A stretch of DNA of 64,000 bases from Rudanella paleaurantiibacter (GTDB lineage: Bacteria; Bacteroidota; Bacteroidia; Cytophagales; Spirosomataceae), in the NCBI RefSeq assembly GCF_009184635.1, contig NZ_WELI01000002.1, positions 310,001 to 374,000 of the forward strand, given 5' to 3'. The translations under genes were made by a program, and so were the position numbers. The notes below the pieces were generated by a model that ran no database searches, was not told the origin of the DNA, and saw only the letters and a program-made list of their open reading frames with translations. Shown piece by piece: positions 35,335-43,623 of the stretch (position 1 is its first letter; the number at the start of each line of letters is the position of its first letter).

Positions 35335-36123
35335 ATGATTTCCCAAACCATAAGTCAGCAACTTTTAGACCATTATAATATTTCAGGTTTCCATGCAAAC
35401 GTCAAACAGGGAGGACAAAAAACAGTTTTTTTCCCGGTAAGAGACGGTAAAAAACAAGTTTTAAAATTGTTTCAAAATGGATATAATGATCGATTAGATA
35501 GAGAGTTAGAAATTTATGATAAGTTTAAGCATCTTGATAGCATACCTCAGATAATATCAGTTGAAAACTTTAACGGATGCTGTTTTATTTTTGAAGAGTT
35601 TATAGAAGGGGATACTTTGTGTGATATAGAAAATAGATTTATCGGTCAATCACCACTAATCACGCAGTTGCTCAAAGATATCTTTGAAGTCATGACTCCT
35701 ATCTGGGAGCAAAAACTTGTTCACAGAGATATAAAGCCAGAAAATATAATAATTAGAGAAAACGGAAAACCTGTAATTATTGATTTTGGAATTGCACGGG
35801 ATCTAGACGGAGCAACTTTGACAGGAACTGGCTTTCAGCCTATGAGTTGGCGCTTCGCTAGCCCCGAACAATACGCTGGTGATAAGTTTAAGATATCTTA
35901 CAGAACAGATTTTTTTAGCTTAGGGACACTTGCATACTATTTGTATCATGGTCAACTACCATTTGGAAACTCGCACAATGAAATCAGTACCAAGTTCCAG
36001 AATAATGATGAAAGCTTTACATACAATTCCGCTTTTACACTGCATGAGTTTTGTAGGGAAGCAATGAAATTTAGTGTATCTGAGAGGCCGCGAGCAATTA
36101 ATGACTTGATAAAATTACTTTAG
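35335..36123 (+). CDS. Ser/Thr protein kinase of the AT-rich island
   Basis: A 262-aa single-domain Hanks-type kinase, cytoplasmic, with no transmembrane or sensor domain. The Gly-rich loop is unusual (KQGGQKTVFFPVRDGKKQVLKLF) with the ATP Lys at K44. The catalytic loop HRDIKPENIIIREN has its Asp at residue 132. The DFG motif is D150 in IIDFGIARD. The activation segment ends in FASPEQYAGD and is followed by RTDFFSLGTLAYYLYHGQLPFG. All catalytic residues look intact. The next gene starts one base after the stop (TAG-T-ATG), so the two are translated together. A PP2C phosphatase 1.8 kb away on the opposite strand would reverse its phosphorylation. Confidence 0.93.
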   Translation: MISQTISQQLLDHYNISGFHANVKQGGQKTVFFPVRDGKKQVLKLFQNGYNDRLDRELEIYDKFKHLDSIPQIISVENFNGCCFIFEEFIEGDTLCDIENRFIGQSPLITQLLKDIFEVMTPIWEQKLVHRDIKPENIIIRENGKPVIIDFGIARDLDGATLTGTGFQPMSWRFASPEQYAGDKFKISYRTDFFSLGTLAYYLYHGQLPFGNSHNEISTKFQNNDESFTYNSAFTLHEFCREAMKFSVSERPRAINDLIKLL

Positions 36124-36124
36124 T

Positions 36125-37303
36125 ATGAAGATCCTACATTTACTAGGACATTGTTCCAATTGGAATGTTGATGCTCATTACAAAAATGGCATCGGCGAAG
36201 GGTTTGTATTTTGTGCTTACAGTTTTCCGCCAGAATACTTTACTCAAAAGAAGATCCACCATTACAGTACAAGTGAAATTTTAAGTAAGTCATTTATTGA
36301 TTTACAGTACTTTGGCAAGAAAGAATCAGGGAGCATTGATAGAGGGAAGTTTTCACACTACTCTTTTCACCCTGCGAACAATCTCAATGATGATTCAATC
36401 ACCAATGTGTACTTAATCGACTCAATTATTCGTGGAATAAATTTCCAGTTAGAATTGGGCTTGACCAATATAATAATACCTAACTATTATGAGAATGACG
36501 ACATAAATAAATTATTAGTAATAATACGGCAAATAAATAAGTGGGTTGCCCAAAATAAACATGAAGGTATTAGATACTACATGAGTATTCCATTATCAAA
36601 TCACACAATTATTGATAATGACAAAATAGAGAATATTCTCATTTCTTTGACCGACATAGATATAGCCTTTGATGGGTATTACATTGTATGCGAATCTAAA
36701 CCAGAGAATAGGAGGAAACTAAGTGTTGATTACAAATATCTCAGGAATCTATCAAGGGTATTTGAAGTTTTGAAAAAACAGAATTTCACAACTATATATG
36801 CATATGCAAACTGGGACGCCATTATTTTTTTGGCTTCAACAGATATCGATTACATAACAATCGCATCTTTTGAAAACTTAAGGAACTTCAATATTAGAAG
36901 ATTTACTCAAAATGAAGATGGAGGTCCATCGAAGGGGTGGTACTTTTCAGAAAAACTCTTGAATGTGGTAAGAGCGCAAGTTATAGACTTAATTAGAGCT
37001 CAGAAAGGTCTAGAAATAATAAAAAATGATAAGAATATTTTCTCTGATGCAATTTTGGAGCCTCTTTTTCAATGGAGTAATCAGAAGCCTGATGTACACA
37101 AAAATTACATGGTTGCTGTCACAAGGCTCTTACAAAATATATCTTCTATCAGCGATCTCGAAAACAGAAAAAATTATGTATTGTCAATAATTGAATCAGC
37201 CATTGCTAACTACGAAGCTCTTGAGGATAAAAAAGTTTTTTTGGAGGATGAAAATAAAAATTATCATTTGAGGACATGGCAATCACACCTCAGAACTAAG
37301 TAA
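36125..37303 (+). CDS. Unrecognised 392-aa protein coupled to the kinase
   Basis: I do not recognise this family. The protein is soluble with no signal peptide or membrane helix, alternating strands and helices. Segments such as GLTNIIIPNYYEND, IRYYMSIPLSNHTII, IDIAFDGYYIVCESK, TIYAYANWDAIIFLASTDIDYITIASFENL and GWYFSEKLLNVVRAQVIDL have the strand-helix rhythm of a TIM barrel. The late part, with aromatic- and Gly-rich strand ends, faintly resembles tRNA-guanine-transglycosylase-like barrels. That is a fold guess only. It starts one base after the kinase stop, so it is probably the kinase's partner or target. Its 3' end overlaps the convergent gene by about 20 bases. A Lys/Glu-rich tail follows (EALEDKKVFLEDENKN). 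Confidence 0.7.
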   Translation: MKILHLLGHCSNWNVDAHYKNGIGEGFVFCAYSFPPEYFTQKKIHHYSTSEILSKSFIDLQYFGKKESGSIDRGKFSHYSFHPANNLNDDSITNVYLIDSIIRGINFQLELGLTNIIIPNYYENDDINKLLVIIRQINKWVAQNKHEGIRYYMSIPLSNHTIIDNDKIENILISLTDIDIAFDGYYIVCESKPENRRKLSVDYKYLRNLSRVFEVLKKQNFTTIYAYANWDAIIFLASTDIDYITIASFENLRNFNIRRFTQNEDGGPSKGWYFSEKLLNVVRAQVIDLIRAQKGLEIIKNDKNIFSDAILEPLFQWSNQKPDVHKNYMVAVTRLLQNISSISDLENRKNYVLSIIESAIANYEALEDKKVFLEDENKNYHLRTWQSHLRTK

Positions 37304-37975
37304 GTGTTCTTTGATCTTTTCATTCAATAACATTGCCATTTTGTGATTGATAGGCCTTTCTTCATAAGGCCTGAAATGTGTTATGACCCTTCCACATGTA
37401 TCTATTTCAGCTAAGCCAATGTTGAACTTTTCAAATTCGCTTATACTTTTGATCGCAGCATTTATATGCAAGCGATCCATCACTACATATGATTCGGATG
37501 CAAACCATCTGTAGCGATAAGCTTGTACTAAAGCTCGTCGCCAGTTCTTCAACTTAGCTTCAATTGCAATACTCTTCTTCGTGATTTGATTATAGTCTTT
37601 TTTTAAGTAAAAAATATCACCCACTTCGTAGACAATATCGTTTCCAATCAATTTAGTAACGGACTTTTGTAGATTTGATTTACTGATTTGCATGGCATTT
37701 TGCAACACATCAAATGATAATCCTTCACTATCTTTAATAGCATAATATAATGCTATATCAGTACTGTTAAGGATAATTCTATTAATATTTGTAGTATCGA
37801 TTCTTGATATTACCAGATCTGCTACGCCAAATCCTAAATCGACCTCTTCTGATATGTAAGTCTCTGTTTTAGAGATACACCAATCACATATGGCACTACA
37901 ATTTAGCTTTAGTACTTGAACTAAGTCTTTTTCAGTCTTAAAAAATTCATCGGATGAAAATATACGTTGAATCAT
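37283..37975 (-). CDS. PD-(D/E)XK nuclease-like protein with apparent winged-helix insertion
   Basis: A 230-aa protein. I read a split PD-(D/E)XK core: D53 in GFGVADLVIS, E139-x-K141 in SIAIEAKLKNW, and Q151 in RALVQAYRYRW, where a conserved Gln often follows. The strand after it (SYVVMD) fits the fold. Residues about 70-125 (STDIALYYAIKDSEGLSFDV, MQISKSNLQKSVTKLIGND) look like a winged-helix domain inserted into the core. It might therefore be a DNA-targeting nuclease or nuclease-like sensor. The upstream PP2C gene overlaps it by about 29 bases, so they are one operon. The ATG at 37975 is preferred to the TTG at 37978. The nuclease call is an inference from motifs. Confidence 0.65.
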   Translation of the reverse strand: MIQRIFSSDEFFKTEKDLVQVLKLNCSAICDWCISKTETYISEEVDLGFGVADLVISRIDTTNINRIILNSTDIALYYAIKDSEGLSFDVLQNAMQISKSNLQKSVTKLIGNDIVYEVGDIFYLKKDYNQITKKSIAIEAKLKNWRRALVQAYRYRWFASESYVVMDRLHINAAIKSISEFEKFNIGLAEIDTCGRVITHFRPYEERPINHKMAMLLNEKIKEHLLSSEV

Positions 37976-38606
37976 CAAGATTATTTTTTATGCAAGAATT
38001 AATATTGATCTGGATCGACTTTAATGTTTTCCGATTGAAATAATCGAAAAATGTCATTCTGTCTCCTTCAAGAAAAGAGTAGAATCCATCTGAACACAAA
38101 AGAACAAACTGGTTTTCCCTTATAAAATAGTCTTGAGTGAAATCTTTACTGTCTAGATAATTCATCCCCAAGCATTTCATAATTGTATTACTATTGGGAT
38201 GAATCGTATCATCTTTACTAACTTGATTTATATACTGATTTGTTATTATATACAATCTGGTATCTCCCATTGTAGAAAAGTAGGAATGCCCGCTCCCGTC
38301 TTTATAAATCACTGCAATACAGTAAGTAGTGTACACCGAAGGAATATTCGATGCTAACATATACTCGTTACATGAATACATTAATCTACACAAATCCACG
38401 GCATCTTCATTGACAAATTTTCTATAGTGAGACGTGATGTATTCCTTTGCTAAATCTGTTCCTTTCTTACTATTAACAGCACTGCTTACCCCATCAAAAA
38501 CAGCGAATAGGTTGAAGTCGCGTTCCTCAATAATTAGAGAGTTATCTTGGTTCTCAGACTTCCCTACTCCTTTAACAGATTGATATATATATTCCTGGCT
38601 CTGCAT
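37947..38606 (-). CDS. PP2C-family protein phosphatase
   Basis: A 219-aa metal-dependent Ser/Thr phosphatase. All PP2C signatures are present: GKSENQDNSLI (first metal Asp), LFAVFDGVSSAVNSKKG (DG), STMGDTRLYII (GD), LLCSDGFYSFLEGD (SDG) and the terminal LDDSTYIFI (DD). Cytoplasmic, single-domain. It is the likely antagonist of the kinase on the other side of the island. It overlaps the downstream nuclease-like gene. A GTG at 38612 is an alternative start; the ATG at 38606 is preferred. Confidence 0.92.
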   Translation of the reverse strand: MQSQEYIYQSVKGVGKSENQDNSLIIEERDFNLFAVFDGVSSAVNSKKGTDLAKEYITSHYRKFVNEDAVDLCRLMYSCNEYMLASNIPSVYTTYCIAVIYKDGSGHSYFSTMGDTRLYIITNQYINQVSKDDTIHPNSNTIMKCLGMNYLDSKDFTQDYFIRENQFVLLCSDGFYSFLEGDRMTFFDYFNRKTLKSIQININSCIKNNLDDSTYIFIR

Positions 38607-38754
38607 AACCACCTATTGCCTGAAAATTAAACTACGTGTTCTTAAAATGCATGCATTAAAAGGAAAAGTAGCTCACTGCACATTACAATCTAAATGTGTT
38701 ACGAAGCGAATTCCTTTTTGAATTTGGACATCATCTTGAGAGGACAACGTCAAA

Positions 38755-38795
38755 ACAAAAACGCCTAACTTTCTTTCTGAAAAGAAGTTAGGCGT
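38755..38795 (-). terminator. Terminator of the initiator tRNA
   Basis: Arms 38761-38771 (ACGCCTAACTT) and 38785-38795 (AAGTTAGGCGT) pair perfectly over 11 bases; in the minus direction the hairpin runs into TTTTTGTTTTG. It follows the tRNA 3' end by 8 bases. Confidence 0.8.
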
Positions 38796-38803
38796 CTGCT
38801 TAG

Positions 38804-38876
<73 letters not shown>

Positions 38877-38888
38877 CTGTTGGGAGTA

Positions 38889-38919
38889 CAAAAGTAGTAG
38901 GTCTTTCGAGAAAATCAAA
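38889..38919 (-). promoter_or_regulatory. Bacteroidota-type promoter of the initiator tRNA
   Basis: On the minus strand TTTG (38919-38916), 19 bases, then TACTTTTG (38896-38889) match the -33/-7 consensus TTTG-N19-TAnnTTTG exactly. The tRNA 5' end lies 13 bases beyond. Confidence 0.8.
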
Positions 38920-38944
38920 CTACCTTTGTAAAAAAATAACGAAG

Positions 38945-38982
38945 CCCCTCCGCATATTGTTCTGCCGGAGGGGACTTTTTTT
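38945..38982 (+). terminator. Terminator-like hairpin in the era leader
   Basis: Stem CCCCTCCG (38945-38952) pairs with CGGAGGGG (38966-38973) and is followed by ACTTTTTTTC. It lies in the plus direction just 27 bases before era, where nothing upstream on that strand needs terminating. It may be an attenuator or a 5' leader structure. TACCTTTG at 38921-38928 could be the -7 box of the transcript that contains it. Confidence 0.5.
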
Positions 38983-39008
38983 CTGTAGCCATTGGTTCTC
39001 AACACTAT

Positions 39009-40079
39009 ATGGGATCACCTAAAAACAAAAAAAATTTGGCGAGCAACGGCTCGCCCGACCCCGCACATGCCGACAATACGCCATCGGGCACGTCGGCCCC
39101 CACTTCTGAGTCGCTCGATTCTGCCGCTCCTGACGATACATTGTCTGATGATGCGCTTGCGCCAATCTCCACTACCCCCGCTACCGAGTACCCCGGCCGC
39201 GCCGGTTTTGTGAGTATTGTGGGCAAACCCAACGTGGGCAAATCGACGCTCATGAATCAGCTTGTGGGCGAACGGCTCTCGATTATCACCTCGAAAGCCC
39301 AAACCACCCGCCACCGGATCATGGGAATTCTGAACGGAACCCACAACGACGAACCGTTTCAGCTGGTGTATTCCGATACGCCCGGCATCATTAAGCCGCT
39401 GTATAAACTGCATGAGTCCATGATGGGCTTCGTGCGCGGTTCGCTCGAAGATGCCGATGTGATTTTATTCGTGACGGATATTTTCGAGAAGCACGACGAA
39501 GACGACGTACTACGCCGGTTGCAACATGCCGAAGCTCCGGTTATTCTGCTGGTCAACAAAATTGACCTGGCTACCCCTGAGCAGGTCGAAGAAAAACTTG
39601 CCTACTGGCAGGAGCATTTTCAGGCAGCCGAGGTGCTACCGATCTCGGCCCTCAACGCCGTCAACATTGATAAACTCTTCGACGGGATCATCAGCCGGTT
39701 GCCGCACCACCCGCCCTATTTCCCGCAGGACGAACTAACCGACAAGCCCGAGCGTTTTTTCGCTTCGGAGATCATCCGGGAAAAGATTTTCCTCAATTAC
39801 AAGAAAGAAGTGCCGTACAGCTCGGAAGTGGTCATTACCGGTTTCAAAGAGCGCGACGACATGATTGTGATTTCTGCCGAAATTCTGGTTGAGCGGCCCA
39901 CCCAACGGGCTATTCTGCTGGGCGAAGGCGGTAAGATGATCAAGAAAACGGGCATTATGGCCCGCGAAGAACTCGAACAGTTTTTCAACAAAAAGGTATT
40001 TCTCGAAACATTCATCAAGGTAGAACCCGACTGGCGCAACAAAGAGCGTATGCTCAAGCGGTTTGGGTATGATGAATAA
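39009..40079 (+). CDS. era: GTPase Era
   Basis: A 356-aa ribosome-assembly GTPase that binds 16S rRNA. GTPase motifs: G1 GKPNVGKST, G2 around KAQTTRHRI, G3 DTPG, G4 NKID, G5 SALN. The C-terminal KH RNA-binding domain contains ILLGEGGKMIKKTGIMAREE. Era is usually about 290-300 aa. Here about 60 extra residues (Ser/Thr/Pro/Asp-rich, no fold) precede the G domain. The ATG at 39009 is the furthest upstream; a later start would remove that tail, but no in-frame ATG lies between it and the G domain. Followed by der in the same direction. Confidence 0.95.
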   Translation: MGSPKNKKNLASNGSPDPAHADNTPSGTSAPTSESLDSAAPDDTLSDDALAPISTTPATEYPGRAGFVSIVGKPNVGKSTLMNQLVGERLSIITSKAQTTRHRIMGILNGTHNDEPFQLVYSDTPGIIKPLYKLHESMMGFVRGSLEDADVILFVTDIFEKHDEDDVLRRLQHAEAPVILLVNKIDLATPEQVEEKLAYWQEHFQAAEVLPISALNAVNIDKLFDGIISRLPHHPPYFPQDELTDKPERFFASEIIREKIFLNYKKEVPYSSEVVITGFKERDDMIVISAEILVERPTQRAILLGEGGKMIKKTGIMAREELEQFFNKKVFLETFIKVEPDWRNKERMLKRFGYDE

Positions 40080-40168
40080 AAAGGAGAAAGGAGAAAGGCA
40101 AAAGGAAGAAAGGTGGTTTAGGCTTCACATTGTTCCTTTTTCCTTTTTCCCTTCTCCCTTCCTTTACT
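40078..40168. repeat. Purine/pyrimidine word hairpin between era and der
   Basis: A run of GGAGAAAGG / AAAGGAAG words (about 40078-40113) begins at the era stop. It is mirrored by CCTTTTTCC / CCCTTCTCCC words (about 40132-40166) just before the der start. Pairing is imperfect but extensive, the same architecture as the other word hairpins. Confidence 0.65.
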
Positions 40169-40171
40169 AAA

Positions 40172-41479
40172 ATGGCAAACATTGTTGCAATAGTTGGTCG
40201 CCCAAACGTGGGTAAATCAACGTTTTTTAACCGCCTGACCGAGCAGCGGCAGGCTATTATGGACAATCAGCCGGGCGTAACCCGCGACCGGCATTACGGC
40301 TACGCCGAGTGGACCGACAAACGGTTTACCGTGATCGATACGGGCGGCTACGTGGTGGGCTCCGAAGATGTGTTCGAAGGTGCAATCCGGGAGCAGGTCG
40401 AAATTGCGATTGAAGAGGCTACGGTTGTTCTGTTCATGGTGGATTCGATGACGGGCCTGACCGGGCTCGATCAGGATTTTGCCAACATTCTCCGGCGCTC
40501 CAAGAAGCCCGTATTTGTGGTGGCCAACAAGGCTGAAACCGCCGACCGGATGCAGGCTTCGGCCGAGTTTTACGCCCTGGGCCTCGGCGACCCTTACCCG
40601 ATCTCGTCGCAAACCGGCACCGGTACCGGCGACCTGCTCGACGAGGTGATTAAACATTTCCAGACCGAAGATCCCGAAGATCCCAACGCGGGTGTTCCCC
40701 GGATCGCCATCATTGGTCGGCCCAACGTAGGTAAGTCGTCGTTTCTGAATGTACTGCTGGGCAAGGAGCGTAGTATCGTGACTGATATTGCCGGCACCAC
40801 CCGTGATGCCATCGACACCCGCTACAAAGCCTTCGGCAAAGATTTTATTCTGACCGATACGGCCGGTCTGCGCCGGAAAGCGCGCGTCAACGACAACATC
40901 GAGTTTTATTCGATTTTGCGGACGCTCAAAGCCATGGAGGCCTCCGATATCTGTATTGCCATGCTCGACGCTACACGTGGCCTCGAAGCGCAGGACCTGA
41001 ACATTATTGGGCAGGCCGTGAAAGCCAAAAAAGGCGTGGTGCTGATGGTGAACAAATGGGATGCGGTCGAAAAAGACCACAAAACAGCCGACATCTGGCG
41101 TAAGGAGATGGTTCGGCGGCTGGCTCCGATTGACTACCTGCCAATTCTGTTTGCGTCGGTACACGAGAAGCAACGCATTTTTCAGGTCATGGAAAAAGCG
41201 ATGGAGGTGTACGAAAACAAGCACAAGAAAATCACCACTTCGAAACTGAACGAGGTGATGCAGCCTGAGATTGAAAAGTACCCTCCTCCGGCTACAAAGG
41301 GTAAGCACATTAAGATCAAGTACATGATTCAGTTGCCTACCCCTTCGCCTACGTTTGTCTTTTTCTGTAACCTGCCTCAGTACATCAAAGAACCGTACGA
41401 ACGCTATCTGGAAAACAAACTCCGCGAGCATTTCGGGTTCGATGGGGTCCCGATCACGATTTTCTTCCGGCAGAAGTAA
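40172..41479 (+). CDS. der: GTPase Der (EngA)
   Basis: A 435-aa 50S-assembly GTPase with two tandem G domains. The first has [13 protein letters not shown] and DTGG; the second [18 protein letters not shown] and NKWD. The C-terminal KH-like domain is present ([20 protein letters not shown]). The ATG at 40172 fits the family start ([17 protein letters not shown]). The end (FRQK) is normal. It lies 92 bases after era, with a word hairpin between. Confidence 0.96.
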   Translation: MANIVAIVGRPNVGKSTFFNRLTEQRQAIMDNQPGVTRDRHYGYAEWTDKRFTVIDTGGYVVGSEDVFEGAIREQVEIAIEEATVVLFMVDSMTGLTGLDQDFANILRRSKKPVFVVANKAETADRMQASAEFYALGLGDPYPISSQTGTGTGDLLDEVIKHFQTEDPEDPNAGVPRIAIIGRPNVGKSSFLNVLLGKERSIVTDIAGTTRDAIDTRYKAFGKDFILTDTAGLRRKARVNDNIEFYSILRTLKAMEASDICIAMLDATRGLEAQDLNIIGQAVKAKKGVVLMVNKWDAVEKDHKTADIWRKEMVRRLAPIDYLPILFASVHEKQRIFQVMEKAMEVYENKHKKITTSKLNEVMQPEIEKYPPPATKGKHIKIKYMIQLPTPSPTFVFFCNLPQYIKEPYERYLENKLREHFGFDGVPITIFFRQK

Positions 41480-42104
41480 GCCTCAGAAGTTAGTTGAGTT
41501 AATCCTTTTAGCCTCTCTCCGCTCTAAGCACGGAGAGGGGCTTTTTTGTGCATATTCAGCCGTAAAACCTTTAGTAGGTGTGATATAATCGGAAAGCCAG
41601 TTGGCAACGCCAAAGGTCGCCCGGAGAACTAAGGGACACAATCCCCCGAAAAGGGTATTTTTCATACCTACCCGGCATCTTTTCTTTGCAGAACTTTCTT
41701 TTTGCAAAGGCTCATTTCTCACAAACGAGTACGCAACTAATTGGCAATTTTTACGGTCAGCCGGGCGGTTTTATATTTTAGCTACCTATTAACAGATAGC
41801 ATAGGAACAATTGTTAATATTTTCTATTCCGTTATGTTACTTCGTGAACATATTTCCGTCCAACAAATAACCGGAACAGTTATGGTATCATTACGTGTTC
41901 TAAAGCAAAGAGTCTTGGTAAACGGTTTATTTACAAAATTTACAGATGTTACCATTGAGTAACATGCTTAGAATTTTAACTTACCGCAAAATTACTTAGA
42001 CCAAACAATAAAAATCCTTTATGATCAGTTGCTTATAAGTTGTTTAGTAACTGATCTTTGCTTAATTTTAGTGGCATTAGTGCAGTACTTTTTAATAACC
42101 CCAT
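41480..42104. other. Gene-free interval with AT-rich right half
   Basis: A 625-base gap between der and the ArsR-type gene. After the terminator at 41511 I see no convincing gene; short frames here lack coding features. A hairpin-like TTTGCA...TTGCAAA lies near 41694-41720. The right half (about 41750-42100) is AT-rich. TTG at 42029 and GATCTTTG at 42053-42060, 21 bases apart, might be a weak Bacteroidota-type promoter for the ArsR-type gene. Confidence 0.4.
41511..41548 (+). terminator. Terminator after der
   Basis: Stem GCCTCTCTCCG (41511-41521) pairs with CGGAGAGGGGC (41531-41541) with one wobble pair and is followed by a run of six Ts. Confidence 0.85.
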
Positions 42105-42413
42105 ATGATAACCACGAATAACATGGAAGATGAAAAGCGTGTAGAGCGAGCAGCCTACGTGCTGAAGGCGGTCGCGCACCCCTTGCGAATTAAGATCATC
42201 CAAATGCTGGATGAGCACCGTGAGTTGAACGTTTCAACTATCTACAAAAACCTGAACGCTGAGCAGTCTCTGATCTCACACCACCTGATCAACATGCGCG
42301 ACAAAGGAATCCTGGATATCCGGCGCAGTGGCAAAAACATCTACTACTTTCTGGTAGACAACGCCATGTCAGAAGTAATTACCTGCATCTACAAAAGCAA
42401 AGTATTGAGCTAA
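42105..42413 (+). CDS. ArsR-family winged-helix regulator
   Basis: A 102-aa DNA-binding protein. The winged helix is plain: AYVLKAVAHPLRIKIIQMLD, then STIYKNLNAEQSLISHHLINMRDKGILDIRRSGKNIYYFLV. That is the ArsR/SmtB pattern, including the recognition helix LISHHLINMRD. No Cys metal site (CxC) is visible in the usual helix, so it may sense something other than As or Cd. A later ATG at 42123 is possible. It is monocistronic, with a perfect terminator directly downstream. Confidence 0.88.
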   Translation: MITTNNMEDEKRVERAAYVLKAVAHPLRIKIIQMLDEHRELNVSTIYKNLNAEQSLISHHLINMRDKGILDIRRSGKNIYYFLVDNAMSEVITCIYKSKVLS

Positions 42414-42427
42414 TACGTTAGCTACGC

Positions 42428-42466
42428 AAAAAGCCCTTCCAGAGTCTTCTGGAAGGGCTTTTTCGT
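42428..42466. terminator. Bidirectional terminator between the ArsR-type gene and ruvB
   Basis: A perfect hairpin: AAAGCCCTTCCAGA (42430-42443) pairs with TCTGGAAGGGCTTT (42448-42461) around GTCT, with an A-run before and a T-run after. Serves the convergent genes on both sides. Confidence 0.9.
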
Positions 42467-42486
42467 TTCAGAAAGTGTCCAGCGGC

Positions 42487-43515
42487 TTACCCAAATAACT
42501 CACCTGTTTTATACGTCGGTACTACCCCAAGGTGGATGTACGCTTTCTCGGTGGCTTCGCGCCCGCGGGAAGTCCGCTTCAGATACCCCTCCTGAATCAG
42601 GAATGGCTCGTACACCTCCTCGATCGTTTCTGACTCTTCGCCACAGGCGGTGGCAATCGTGGTGAGCCCAACGGGGCCGCCCTTGAACTTATCGATAATA
42701 GTCGACAGAATACGGTTATCCATATCGTCGAGACCGTTGTGGTCCACGTCGAGCGCACTCAGGGCCATCTCGGCAATATCGACCGTAATAGTACCATTGC
42801 CTTTCACCTGCGCAAAATCGCGGGTACGACGCAGCAGGTTGTTGGCAATCCGTGGGGTACCCCGGCTCCGGCGGGCAATCTCAAATGCCCCCTGCTCGTT
42901 GATGGGCGTCCCTAAAATAGCCGACGAGCGCTGTACAATAGAGGTCAGCAGCTTGGCGTCGTAATACTCCAGGCGGCAGCTAATTCCGAAGCGAGCCCGC
43001 AGGGGCGACGTCAGCATACCGGCCCGGGTGGTGGCTCCGATAAGCGTAAACGGGTTGAGCTTGATCTGCACGGTACGGGCATTCGGGCCCGAGTCGAGCA
43101 TGATGTCAATTTTGTAATCTTCCATCGCCGAGTACAGATACTCTTCCACAATGGGATTGAGTCGGTGAATCTCGTCGATGAAGAGTACGTCGTTGGGCTG
43201 TAAATTGGTGAGCAGGCCCGCCAGGTCGCTCGGCTTGTCGAGTACGGGGCCCGACGTCATTTTAATATTGGCCTCCAACTCATTGGCCACAATGTGCGAC
43301 AGGGTGGTTTTGCCCAAGCCCGGAGGGCCGTGGAGCAGCACATGGTCGAGGGCATCGCCCCGTTGCTTAGCCGCCTGCACAAACACCGAGAGATTGGCCA
43401 GCACCTTGGCCTGCCCCGTAAAATCACCAAAAGACAACGGCCGGAGTGCCCGTTCGATCTCTTTATCAGTGGCGGTCATTCCGTCGGTTGTTCCGCTTAA
43501 AAAGTCTTTCCGCAT
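42487..43515 (-). CDS. ruvB: Holliday junction DNA helicase RuvB
   Basis: A 342-aa AAA+ motor that drives Holliday-junction branch migration with RuvA. Walker A is [14 protein letters not shown], Walker B FIDEIHRL, sensor 1 GATTRAGML, and the arginine finger region is SPLRARFGI. The C-terminal winged helix is [20 protein letters not shown]...[20 protein letters not shown], as in RuvB. No ruvA or ruvC is near. Confidence 0.96.
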   Translation of the reverse strand: MRKDFLSGTTDGMTATDKEIERALRPLSFGDFTGQAKVLANLSVFVQAAKQRGDALDHVLLHGPPGLGKTTLSHIVANELEANIKMTSGPVLDKPSDLAGLLTNLQPNDVLFIDEIHRLNPIVEEYLYSAMEDYKIDIMLDSGPNARTVQIKLNPFTLIGATTRAGMLTSPLRARFGISCRLEYYDAKLLTSIVQRSSAILGTPINEQGAFEIARRSRGTPRIANNLLRRTRDFAQVKGNGTITVDIAEMALSALDVDHNGLDDMDNRILSTIIDKFKGGPVGLTTIATACGEESETIEEVYEPFLIQEGYLKRTSRGREATEKAYIHLGVVPTYKTGELFG

Positions 43516-43623
43516 AGCAAAAAAAGAAGAGGCAACCGTTGAGGCTACCTCTTCAAATTTACGAAATTTTCGGGAGAAACGGGCGTGTTAATGGCCCGAA
43601 TACAGCCGACAACAACGGTTTTT

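Larger units (their letters stand above)
35200..38750. other. AT-rich genomic island with two converging gene pairs
   Basis: Base composition drops abruptly after the terminator at 35187 and recovers at the tRNA gene (38804). Sampled lines have about 22-33 per cent G+C, against a clearly GC-rich flank, and the genes use many TTA, AAT and ATA codons, so transfer from an AT-rich donor is likely. It carries kinase > unknown > converging with < PD-(D/E)XK-like < PP2C. No integrase, transposase or direct repeats flanking it are visible. The right side adjoins the 3' end of an initiator tRNA gene, a common insertion hotspot. Confidence 0.8.

Noticed and set aside
40217-41431. A 404-codon open frame antisense to der
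   Set aside because: No domain is seen, and the sense strand is a complete Der GTPase.
41480-42104. Riboswitch before the ArsR-type gene
   Set aside because: No recognisable conserved aptamer core; only a terminator and weak hairpins are seen.
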